Below are positions 12,101 through 23,865 of a stretch of DNA of 64,000 nucleotides, in pieces. The DNA is from Magnolia sinica (lineage: Eukaryota; Streptophyta; Magnoliopsida; Magnoliales; Magnoliaceae). A program made the position numbers and the translations under genes. Under the pieces are notes generated by a model. It saw nothing but the letters and a program-made list of their open reading frames with translations. It had not been told where the DNA came from and did no database searches. The stretch covers positions 23,038,001 through 23,102,000 of the forward strand of contig NC_080574.1 of NCBI RefSeq assembly GCF_029962835.1, in the 5' to 3' direction. Each line of letters starts with the position of its first letter. Position 1 is the first letter of the stretch.

Positions 12101-15100
12101 CTCAATTCACCGTGCAACCATTGCTTGGCTCAAGTTTCGAACTAAAATGGAGTCTTTCTCCTAGCCTGCTGCTACCGTGTTTGGCTTGCACCCTGAGTTG
12201 TTTCAAAGCTCTACAGAGAGCTGAAAACAGACCTCAACTGGGGCCTGACTGTGGTCTGAAATGGCCATTGTTTGGCTTGTTTCCCCGAGTCTGTTTCCAA
12301 ACTATAATGAGAGCTCCAAAATAGAGCTTTGCATGGCCATCATTTGGTCCTAGTCTTCAACCCTCCAAACGTTGCCATTGTTGGGCCGACTCTCAGCCAT
12401 TGCTTGGCATGATGTTGGCCTAGACAATGCTATGATTATCTTAGCTAACACTCCTAAGGAGGGGGACGAAGAAAGATCACTTGAGGTGGGTGGACGTCGG
12501 CCATGCACTCGAGCTACAACAAGAGAGACGATTCCCTGTTTCTCTCTTTCACTTATACTCTCTTTCTTCTTCTCTCGATACAAATTTCCTAGGGCTACAG
12601 GTCCCTTCTTATAGAGGGAGGGGACGGCTGAGATTGTTTTCCCCAATGGACGGTTGAGATTCGTCCTTCCCAAAGAGGAAGGGCGGTTTTTTTGGCTAGG
12701 ATGGACGGTGGCGTTCAATCTCCTTTCTCCGAATACAACGGGTCAAACGGCTATACCGTTTTGATGGTGTGGGTCCCATGAAGGATTTGAACGGTTTAGA
12801 GTGCTCGGAAAGCGATCGTGGTGGCCCACTTATAGGGTTGAAGTAGGTCGGTTTAAAACAGAGGAAAGGCAGGAAGAAGATATTTCAATCTCATCCGAGA
12901 GGTGCTCGGTCAAAGCCAGTTCGACCGAGCCAATGGTTTAGTGCACTTCGTGCACAAGTACTTTTAGTGCACATGTATAGTGTAGGGGCCCACTGAAATG
13001 TGATTTACCATAATCTACACTGTTCATTTGCATTGGAAAATATTACCCAGGGTCCCTGGCCCAATTTGGGTCGATGGTGAGCCCTAGGTGGCCCGTTACA
13101 TACATCCTTGTGCCGTCATTAGCCCATATGTCGAGATCCGTTGATCAAGTGGGCCTGATAGACTTTTTCAACGGTTAACATAGGGTATTAGTTATGATGA
13201 AGGCTTCGTTTGTCGCTAACGAATTCTAAAGTGTTGGTGACAAGTGTGTTGCACCAGAATTAACTAGCATAATGGCTTCAATCTTTGAGTGTTCGAGTGG
13301 TCTCACCTTCTCGATTGTCGTGGGGAGTATTCTGGCTCCTGAAGTCCCTGATGGATGGTTCTAATGTCGACGAGAATCCCCATCCTGCATATGTGGAGAC
13401 AAATTTGATTAACCCAATCTGCTTTAGGTTAATGTGAGTTTAAAAGGTAACACCCGTGTGTTGAAGGTACGGGGTGTTACAATCTACCCTCCTAAAAAAA
13501 ATTTCGCCCTCGAAATTACCTGAGGTGTGTTACTGAATAGGTGAGGGTACTTTTCCTTAACTTCCGCTTCTCGTTCCCATGTCTCTTCTTCCTCCCCGTG
13601 ATGTGACCAAAGAACCTTGACAAGAGGTATAGTCTTCGTACGTGGGACCTGCTCTTTGTAGTCCAAGATACGAATAGGTTCCTCGGTGTAGGAGGCGTTA
13701 TCTGTCAGCTCGATCTACTCCCAACTAACGATATGCGACTCGTCTAATGTATATTTCTTCAGCATGGATATGTGGAAGACATTGTGAATACTGGCCAGTG
13801 TAGTAAGTAGTGCAAGGCGGTATGCTACAGCTCCCACATGATCTAAGATCTCGAAAGGCCCGATGAAACGTGGCGCTAGCTTCCCTTTCTGACCGAACCT
13901 CATCAGACCCTTCATAGGTGACACCTTCAGAAATACGTGGTCGCCGACTATAAACTCCAGGTCGCGACGTCGGTTATCTGCATAGCTCTTCTGTCTGCTC
14001 TGGGTGGTGCGCAGACGTTTTCTGACCACGTCAATGACCTGAGTAGTAGCCTGAACTAACTCCGGACCCAACAAGCTTCTTTCTCCTATTTCTGCCATAC
14101 ATTGAGGGGCTCGGCAAGGGCGACCATAAAGAGCTTCATACGGTGTCATGCCTATGCTGGACTAGAAACTGTTGTTGTATGCGAATTCTGCCAGTGTCAG
14201 GTGGTCGTCCCAGTTGCCCTGAAAGTCTAGGATGCATGCTCTCAGCATATCTTCTAAGATCTGGTTCACCCGCTCAGTTTGCCCATCTGTCTGAGGGTGA
14301 AACGCCGTACTGAACTTGAGTTCCGTGCTCAATTCTTCCTGCAGTCTCTTCCAGAAGGCATAAGTAAATCTAGAGTCTCAATTTGAAATAATTTTCCACA
14401 GAACCCCGTATGATCGCACGACTTCCCGAACGTAGAACTTTGCCAAGCTATCGGTGGAGTCTGTTGTGCGGATCGGGAGGAATCTGGCGGCCTTGGTCAA
14501 CCGATCAACAATGACCCAGATTGAGTCGTGTTTCCTCTGCGTCCTAGGAAGACTAGATATAAAGTCCATAGAAATGCTATCCCACTTCCATTCTACCAAG
14601 GGTAGTGGCTGAGGAGGCCAGCAGGTTTGCGATGCTCGGCCTTGATCTTCTGGCACACCATGCATCTTGCCACAAAGTCGGCGATGTCCCTCTTCATATT
14701 GCTCCACCAGTACTGCCTTTTTACATCATTGTACATTTTCATGCTTCCTGGGTGGATGGCTAACTTAGAATGGTGGGCTTCTTTCATTACTTCTTTCCTT
14801 AATTCGGCATCGTTTGGAACGCATACTCGTCCCTGATATCGAAGACCACCGTCGTCGCCAACCCTCCAGTCAGGCATCACTTCATTCTTGCACCTTCCTT
14901 TCATCTTGATGAGCCATTCATCCTGGTTTTGTATGGAGATCATGTGTCGGAACAGGGTTGGCTCTGCAGTCAACAAAGCTACGTGGTCATCAGGTTCGTC
15001 GAGGGTGAGTTGGATTTCGTAGTCCTGTATGAATTTCATCATTTCCCACTCCTTGATCATCAAGGTGGCTACCAGTTCATGCTTCTTTTTTCGACTCAGC

Positions 15101-18100
15101 ACATCGGCCACGAAGTTTGCCTTACCAGGGTGGTATGAGATTTCGAAGTGGAAGTCTTTAAGAGTCTCCATCCACCGACGTTGGCGCATGTTCAAGTCCT
15201 TCTGCGTGAATATGTATTTCAGACTCTTGTGATCGCAGAATAAATGAAAATCTTCTCCGTAAAGATAATGCCTCCATATCTTCAAGGCAAATACCACGGC
15301 TGCCAATTCCAAGTCGTGAGTCGGGTAGTTCTCTTCGTGCTTCTTCAACTGATGAGAGGCATAAGCGATTACTTTGTCGTTCTGCATCAGAACGCAGCCG
15401 AGGCCCAACTTTGAGGCATCACTGTATATTACGAACTTCTCTCCTTCTTGTGGGAGAGTGAGCACCGGCGCAGAAGTTAATCTCATCTTCAATTCTTGGA
15501 ACGCTGCCTCTGCATTTTCATCCCATGTGAACCGGGCATTCTTCTTCGTCAGTTGCGTGAGCGGTCGCGCGGTTCTGGAGAATTCCTTAATAAAGCGTCG
15601 GTAGTACCCGGCCATGCCCAGGAAACTCCGAACCTCGGTCGCTGTAGTGGGCTATTCCCACTTAGATACTACTTCCACCTTAGCCGGATCGACCGCTATT
15701 CCTTCTGCCTTTACTACATGCCCTAAGAATTTCATTTCCCGTTCCCAGAACTCGCATTTGGACAACTTAGCATACAGTTGGTTTTCCTTTAGCGTACTTA
15801 AGACCGTACGCAGATGTTGTTCATGCTCCTCTTGGCTCTTGGAATAGACCAAGATGTCATCAATGAACACGATCACGAACCGGTTTAGGTAAGGCATGAA
15901 GACTCGGTTCATGAGGTCCATAAAAACTGCTGGAGCATTTGTAAGACCAAAAGACATAACCAAGAACTCGTAGTGCCCATAACGAGTTCTGAAGGCCGTC
16001 TTCGGGATGTCCTCATCCCTGATCCTCAGTTGGTGATATCCTGACCGCAAGTCTATTTTAGAGAAGTACTTGGCGCCTTTCAACTGATCAAATAGATCGT
16101 CAATACGCGGTAGAGGATATCTGTTCTTGATTGTCACATCGTTTAGTCTCTTGTAGTCTATACAGAGACGCATCAATCCGTCCTTTTTCTTAACAAAGAG
16201 GACCGGTGCTCCCCAGGGAGAAACACTAGGACAGATAAAGCCCTGAGCAAGCAGCTCATCAATTTGACTCCTCAACTCTTCCATCTCGCAAGGTGGCATG
16301 CGAAATAGAGGGAGTGATATAGGAGCAGTCCCTGGCTTGAGATCGATGCAAAAGTCTATCGCTATTTTAGGGGGTAGCTCTGGTATTTCTTGGAATACTT
16401 CGGGAAAATCTCGGACTACTGGTATCCGACTGATGGTGACTTCTGCTGACTCGGCTTCCTCTAGAGCCTGCAAGCTCTCGAACTCTCGGCACCTGCCCCC
16501 TCCTTTCACAGTGAAGGAGGCACGCCCTGGGATGGATATTGTCATTATTTTGTTGCGACAATCCATGACTGCACATACCAACGTGAGCCAGTCCATCCCG
16601 AGGATGATGTCAAATTGCTTGATCGGCATGATAATTAGGTCCACAGTAACCTCGCGACCTGCGAGCGTGATGGGACATGCTCTACACATTTTATCGGTTT
16701 CTACAAATTTACCCATAGGGGATGCTACAACTAAGGGGGCATGCATCCGAGTTGTGTTCAGTTCTAATATAGATGCAATAGCAGAATCAATGAAAGATAG
16801 AGTTGCACCAGAATCAAATAAAGTGAGTACAGGGGTACCGTTAATGTGGGTGGTACCATGAATGGTTTGGAGGGAGTCCTGTTCAGCCTCTGTGGCGGCG
16901 ACAGCATATACTCGAGCAGGGGGAGCCCTCGGCTGATGTGGGGGCCCCTGTCTGGGCTGTTGAGGCCTAAGCGTTACCCTTGCTGCTGTCTGGTTCTGCA
17001 GTGGTCGGTGCATCCAGGGCGGAATACCCTGATCTCTCATCCGCTGGAAGCAAGCCTGAGTGTTGTGGTTCGCCTTTCCATAGTAACCACAGCCTCCGTC
17101 AGGGGGAAAAGGCGGCGCTCGTACGACCAGTGGTCTAGGTCTCCCCGCAGGGATGGGCGGAGCAGGAGGAGGTTGCCTTGGTCGGAACGGGGCATCCCGA
17201 GTCAACTGGCGGGAGTGGACAGTGCGCTCAAAATCTTTCTCCACACGCATTGCCTTGTCCACCAATTCCGAGAAGTCCCCGAAATCCCAAGTGCGTAGCC
17301 GAGATTGTATCCCGGGCTTCAGTCCTTCTTTGAACTTCTCCAGTTTGTACTCCTCATCCTCGAGGGCCTTAGATACGTATCGTGATAGCTCATCAAATCT
17401 CGCCTCATACTAGGCAACTGTCAAGCTTCCTTATTCCAACTTCAGGAACTGTGCGATCTTCTCACTTCAACACGACCGTGGAAAATTCTTCTCCAAGAAC
17501 TTTGTTTTGAAGCCAGCCCAGGTCCAGGCATACCCAGTTGGCACACTTCTTTGTACACTTTTCCACCAGTTCTCGGCCTCTCCCTCAAGCAGGTATGTGG
17601 CCCAGCTGACCTTTTGAGCGTCGGAGCACTCCAACGGTCCTATCATCTTGGCAATCCTTGCTAGCCAATGTTCGGCCTGAACCGGGTCAGGCGCTCCCCC
17701 GAAAGTCAGTGGACGGAGCCTTAAGAAACGCTCGAATATGTCGGCGCCTCGTACCTCCGTATCACGTGACGCTCCCCCACGACTTTGCAGGGTTTCCATC
17801 ATTAAAGCGTGCAAGTCTTGTTGTTGCTGCATGAAGGTAGCCTGCTGTTGCTGCATAGTTGCTGCCATCTGTGCGAAAGCTGTGAAAGCGGCAGCTCCCA
17901 TCGGTGTGTCCTCGTATATGTTGGCTGAGGGCTCGACTGATGGTGGTCGTCGCCCGAAGTGTGGTGAGGGCAGCCCTGATGCAAAGATCTGAGGAGAGGG
18001 AGAGTCTCCTACACCTTCCGACCCTGTGTCCCCATCCGCCACTCCAGGTGGAAGGCCTGGTGTATAAACGGGGCTGCGCTCCCTTACACGCTCGGTCGAT

Positions 18101-21100
18101 GGAATGGGGTGGACGTCGACCTGTGGGCCCGACGTGACCGCGTCATAGGTGGCATGGCCTCCTGTGAGATCAGATTTCGTGGCTCAGGAATAGGAGGGTG
18201 AAGAACAATTCCTAACTAGTGCGAAACATCATAAGGGGGAGAATTTAGTAGTTGCATGGCGAAGGAGTTCCTCATTCAGTCAACACTTTTTGGTTTGGAT
18301 TTTCCAAGGGAGCTAAGGTTTTTGTTTCTAAGTTCAGATGACTGACTTATCGTTTCTCAAGAAGTTCTAAGTTGTTCATGAGAGGCCTAAGTGTTCTGTT
18401 TCTATGTTTATTCATCCTAGATATTTTTCTAAGGGAGAATTTTTATTTTTATTTTTTACCTAAGTTAATCCTTTAAGGTTTGTAAGCTGGTCCCACAGCC
18501 AGGCTGTCTCATACTCCACTTTGATACCAACTTGTAACGCCCCGGTTTTCGAGACCCGAGTGTATCACTCATCTCTTGAAAACCCAGGTGTTAACTAATA
18601 AGCATAAGGCTAATCAAACCCAAATCAAAGTGCGATTAACGGAAACAAGCGTAGTATAGATAAAACCCAAGCAATAATAATATCCTGGGCCACTTAGCTG
18701 GGGCCCATATACAAAACCTTAATTCTCAAAATGAACTGAAATGTTAATAAACAAATAGGCTACTGATTCAATCCAAAATAAGCAGCTGCCTCCTGGTACG
18801 GCTCCTCATTGTAAGCCTCCTCCTCGGCCTCCGTCGCCTCCAGCTCCTCCGCAACTCCCTCTGTCCCTATGTCGTCTGTACGGTTGAATATTGATGAATG
18901 AGTGGCCAACTCAGTGTGATCTCCCGCTAAGATTACACACCGCCGCCCTAAACAAGAAATAGCATAAAGGCATACAGATAATCCAAAACACAGTAGATGC
19001 AGTCTTTTTAAATGCATGAATGTATGAATGCAATCGTTGGCCCGGGTAAAACATTCAGACGGCCTATGTCCCGGACGGACATCGGGGTCGTCACCCAGGG
19101 ATAAGACTGGTTATCAGCGCAACACGCAGCGTAATCGCAGGGCAGAGTGATCCAAGTCATCGAAATATGCCATGTATGCATGTATCACAAGTACTTTTAG
19201 TGCACATGTATAGTGTAGGGGCCCACTGAAATGTGATTTACCATAATCTACACCGTTCATTTGCATTGGAAAATATTACCCAGGGTCCCTGGCCCAATTT
19301 GGGTCGATGGTGAGCCCTAGGTGGCCCGTTACATACATCCTTGGGCCGTCATTAGCCCATATGTCGAGATCCGTTGATCAGGTGGGCCTAATAGACTTTT
19401 TCAACGGTTAACATAGGGTATTAGTTATGATGAAGGCTTCGTTTGTCGCTAACGAATTCTAAAGTGTTGGTGACAAGTGTGTTGCACCAGAATTAACTAG
19501 CATAATGGCTTCAATTTTTGAGTGTTCGAGTTATCTCACCTTCCCGATTGTCGTAGGGAGTATTCTGGCTCCTGAAGACCCTGATGGATGGTTCTAATGT
19601 CAACGAGAATCCCCATCCTGCGTATGTCGAGACAAATTTGATTAATTTAGGTTAATGTGAGTTTAAAAGGTAACACCTGTGTATTGAAGGTACGGGGTGT
19701 TACAATACCACAGCAGAATGGTGTGGCTGAGCGCATTAACAGGACCATCCGTGAATGCGCTAGGAAGATGAGGCTACATGCAGGGTTGCCTAAGACATTT
19801 TGGGCAGATGCTATGAATACTACCGTATATCTCATCAATAGAAGTCCCTCAGCACCATTGGATGGTGGGCTACCAGAAGAAATGTGGAATGGAAAAGAAG
19901 TGAACCTTGCACATCTCAGAGTGTTCGGTTGCACTTCATATGTTCACATTGATGCAGAGCACAGAAACAAGCTGGATGCGAAGTCCAGGAGGTGCACATT
20001 TATAGGCTATGGGCAGCATGATTTTGGCTACAAGTTTTGGGATACAGAAAACAGGAAAATCATCAGAAGCACAAATATAGTCTTTTATGAAAAAATGATG
20101 CATAAGGACAATGTGCAGAAAAATAAGGCTGAGGAGAAAGAATTCGTAGAGTTGGAAAAGTTACCGAACACAGGTGTTACAGCGCCACAGGATAATTATG
20201 CACATGAGCATTATGAGGCAGAGCCACAGACACCGATTATGAGGAGGTCTACTCGGGAGAGGAGACCCACGGTCCGATACTCACCCTCCTTACATTATCT
20301 ACCGCTGATAGATAATGGTGAACCAGAGTGTTTTGAAGAGGCATTACAGTCAGATACACGGGTTAAGTGGGCGCAGGCCATGAATGATGAGATTGACTCT
20401 CTCGAGTCTAATCGTACATGGGAGCTAGTCACTCTACCTAAGGGTAAGAAAGCTCTTCATAACAAGTGAGTTTATAGACTAAAGGAGGAGCTTGATGGTT
20501 CGAAACGGTACAAGGCCAGATTGGTTGGGAAAAGGTTTCAACAAATGGCAGGTATCGACTTCACTGAAATATTTTTACCTGTGGTGAAAATGTCTACGAT
20601 TTGCATGGTCTTGAGTATAATGGCTTCAAAGGACTTACATCTAGAACAGCTAGATGTTAAGACAGTCTTTCTTCATGAGGACCTTGAAGCAGAAATATAT
20701 ATGCATCAGCCAACAGGATATATGGCACCAGGAAAGGAGAATAAGGTGTGTAGACTGAAGAAGAGTCTATATGGCCTGAAGCAGGGCCCGAGGCAGTGGT
20801 ACAAGAAGTTCGACAGTTTCATGTCGGGAAACGGTTTTAGGAGATGTCATGCAGACCACTGTTGTTATTTGAAGAAGTTTGATACGTTGTACATCATCCT
20901 TCTTCTGTACGTTAATGATAGCTTGTGGCCGGTTCAAGCATGAAAGATATCTCAGATCTCAAAAGACAACTGTCTACAGAATTTGCCATGAAGGATTTAG
21001 GAGCTACAAAACAAATCCTAGGCATGAGGATAAAGCGTGACAGGGAAAACAAGAAATTAGTTTTGTCACAGGCAAAGTACATAGCCAAGGTACTTGATTA

Positions 21101-23774
21101 ATTCAATATGGGAGGTGCTAAGCCGATTAACACTCTATTAGCCAACCACTTCAAGCTATCTAAGAGCAAGGTACAAAGACGCAAGAAGAACAGGACTACA
21201 TGGATAAAGTCTCATACACGTCAGCTATTGGGAGTCTCATGTATGCTATGGTGAGCACGAGGCCAGACATTGCTCAAGCAGTGAGAGTTGTTAGCAAGTT
21301 CATGAACAACCCCTGGAAGGAACATTGGGAAGCTGTGAAGTGGTTCCTCAGATACCTTGTAGGTATTGTGAATATAGGGTTGTGCTATGGTAGATCGGAA
21401 ATAAAGCTACAAGGCTACGTAGATTCAGATTTGACAGGAGATATCGACAGCAGAAGAAGCACTACAGGTTATATCTTTACTCTAAGTAGTGTTGCAGTCA
21501 GTTGGATCTCTCAGTTACAGAAGATAGAATCTATCAGTACGACGAAAGCAGAATATGTTGCAGCCTACAGAAGCGTGCAAGAAGATGGTATGGATGCAAA
21601 GTTTCATGAAAGAGTTGGGTAAGAAGCAAGCAGATTGCAAGCTGTACAGTGACAGTCAGAGTGCAATATACTTGACTAAGAATTCAGCCTTTCATTCAAG
21701 GACCAAGCATATTGCCATCGGATATCACTTCATACGTTCGTTACTGGAAGATGGATCGATTGCTCTAGAGAAGATTCATACAAGTGAAAATCCTGCGGAT
21801 ATGCTGACCAAGGTGGTCACACGGGAGAAGTTGGAGCTTTGTTCAGCTTTAATTGGTCTTCAGGCTTGAAGACAGGGAGGTGGTGCACTCCGGATGAAGA
21901 AGACAAAGGTTTATGACGATGTGTCTCCAAGTAGGAGATTGTTGAGATGTGAAGCCACATCTGGGCAGCCGCTCGACTAGTCGAGTGTCCTGCTCGACCG
22001 GTCGAGTGGACTGGCTCAGCTCAAAGTCCAGCGAGCATCAGTTTTTTAGTTCCGCGGTACTCGACCGGTCAAGGCCCATGCTTAACCAGTCAAGGTTACG
22101 CAAATTTGTTTCCGGATTTGATGCGGACTGCGGATTTTTGAGTCGGTTTTCGCAAAAGTGTGAAAGAGGAGTTGCCTAAACTATAAATAAGGGTTCCTAG
22201 GGCTTTTCTAGACAGTATGAAAGTTATTCCAAGGTGTGGGCAAAGTGTTTTTCTCTTTACTTCCGAGGGAGAGGTTAGTATATTGCCTTGTAATCTTCGT
22301 TTTTCTTCATAGTAGAAGTTTGCATCCGTGGTTTTTTACCCTTGTTGGGGTTTTTCCACATATATCTTATCTTGTAGTTTGTTTGGAATGCTTTGATTCC
22401 TTTTCTAGTTTATATTTCTTCTTGTTTATCGTTTGTGGGTGAGACTAGAGATTGGATCTCGGTTCACTGTGTTGTTGGTGTGTTGCACAACAATGGCTTT
22501 ATTTAAAATGTATTTTTTCTATCCTTTAAATATTCAAAGTTGTCTACCCTAGGGTAAGTAATTGTGGGGGCAGAAATGTCCACAAGTTTCTCATGTTGTA
22601 TAGAGTACGGATGATCATCGAAATGTTTTCTACCAACTATGCCCTAAGCGTACTTCCCTAGAGAAATGAAATATACATATTCGAGTATGAACTAGCATAT
22701 ATTTATCTTGATATGAAGGTTGGTGTCTTTACTAATGCTTCAAGTTACATTCATTTTGCAGTTGCTTCATGTTGGAGATTTTCGGGCTTCGCTTAGGTTC
22801 GATTGGATTGTTTTGCTTGGGAATTTTATTTCTACCAATTGCAAGGGGGTCAATTCTTCTTCGCCTCATAGATATCCCTTTCGAGCATGCGACTAGATAC
22901 CACGTGTGGCTGGGACATCTTACAATGGCACTCTTTACATTACATGGCTTATGTTATGTAGTCGCATGGGCAGTGCAGGGCACTCTCATACGTGAAGTAA
23001 GTTCAAATGGTGGATTTACAAATGCATATCTTCTTTTCTTGCATGTGGCTTAAGTTGTCTTTGATGTCTTAATCGACTCTTTTCTGATGGATTCGAGGTC
23101 AGCAGAGAAAATATCATTGCCAATTAAATTTCAAATCTTGCAGGACTGATTTTTAGCCAGAATCGCATCTCACACATAGATCATATATCATCCAGTTCAT
23201 AAAGTGTCAATATTGACTACATTTTATTGGTTGATTGGTTTACTTGTGCAGTTGGTGGAATGGAGAGACATCGGTATTTCCAATTATCCTGGGGTGATTA
23301 GCCTTTTGGCTGGTTTGTTGATGTGGGTGACTTCTCTGAATCCAGTGAGGAAGCATTATTTCGAGCTGTTCTTCTACACGCATCAGCTGTATGTAGTTTT
23401 TGTTGTCTTTTTAGCGTTGCATGTCGGCGACTTCATTTTCAGCATGGCTGCTGGAGGGATATTCATTTTCCTACTCGATCGCTTTTTGAGGTTCTGCCAA
23501 TCACGGAGGACTGTCGATGTACTCTCAACTGCGTGCCTGCCTTGTGGAACAATTGAAGTGGTTCTCTCAAAGCCACAAAGTACTGCTTCTCAAAAATCTC
23601 CCACACAAAAATAGTAGTGTTCTTTGCAGAAATGAATACATTGATGTAAAGAGGAAACAGTGGGGCCTGATTCAGCAGCATGTGTCCTGTCCTAATGTAT
23701 CAGTTGATATGGATAGGACCATGCTACAATAATCCAGACCATCGATCTGATGACCTACAGTGGATGGAAAATGC

Positions 23775-23865
<91 letters not shown>

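Larger units (their letters stand above)
8691..13481 (-). repeat. Left (3') LTR of the Tekay-type element, long form
   Basis: It starts TGTAACGCCCC and ends GGGGTGTTACA. Its first 730 bp and last 530 bp match the right LTR, but 9423-12952 has no counterpart there, making this LTR 4.8 kb against 1.2 kb. Del-type elements are known for long LTRs, so the long form may be the original one. Confidence 0.85.
8691..19704 (-). mobile_element. Ty3/gypsy retrotransposon, Tekay/Del chromovirus type, inside the copia element
   Basis: An 11,014-bp element on the minus strand, bounded by a perfect 5-bp duplication ATACC (8686-8690 and 19705-19709) and by TGTAAC...GTTACA ends. Reading leftward from the right LTR: a tRNA-Met-type primer site (TTGGTATCAAAG, about 18520-18531), gag (about 17.3-18.0 kb), aspartic protease, reverse transcriptase (YSK-type FIDDILVYS), RNase H, integrase with the HHCC-like region, a chromodomain-like C-terminus (near 13.5-13.7 kb), and a purine tract beside the left LTR. 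The [13 protein letters not shown] and GPFEIL blocks are typical of Tekay/Del. It is broken at a few points. The LTRs differ by about 13 bases over their first 460 bp by eye, so it is young relative to its host copia. Confidence 0.92.
6336..22492 (+). mobile_element. Ty1/copia retrotransposon (Tork/Tnt1-like), split by a gypsy insertion
   Basis: A copia fossil in FRO intron 3, same strand as the gene, with LTRs at both ends (6336-6948 and 21940-22492). A primer site matching initiator tRNA-Met (TGGTATCAGAGC) follows the left LTR. Gag with a CCHC knuckle ([14 protein letters not shown]), protease and the first half of integrase lie left of the inserted gypsy; the rest of integrase, reverse transcriptase and RNase H lie right of it, giving the copia order integrase before RT. 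Flanks CTGGC (6331-6335) and ATGGC (22493-22497) agree in four of five bases. The copy is broken, with several breaks besides the 11-kb insertion, and its LTRs are clearly more diverged than those of the gypsy within. Confidence 0.9.
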
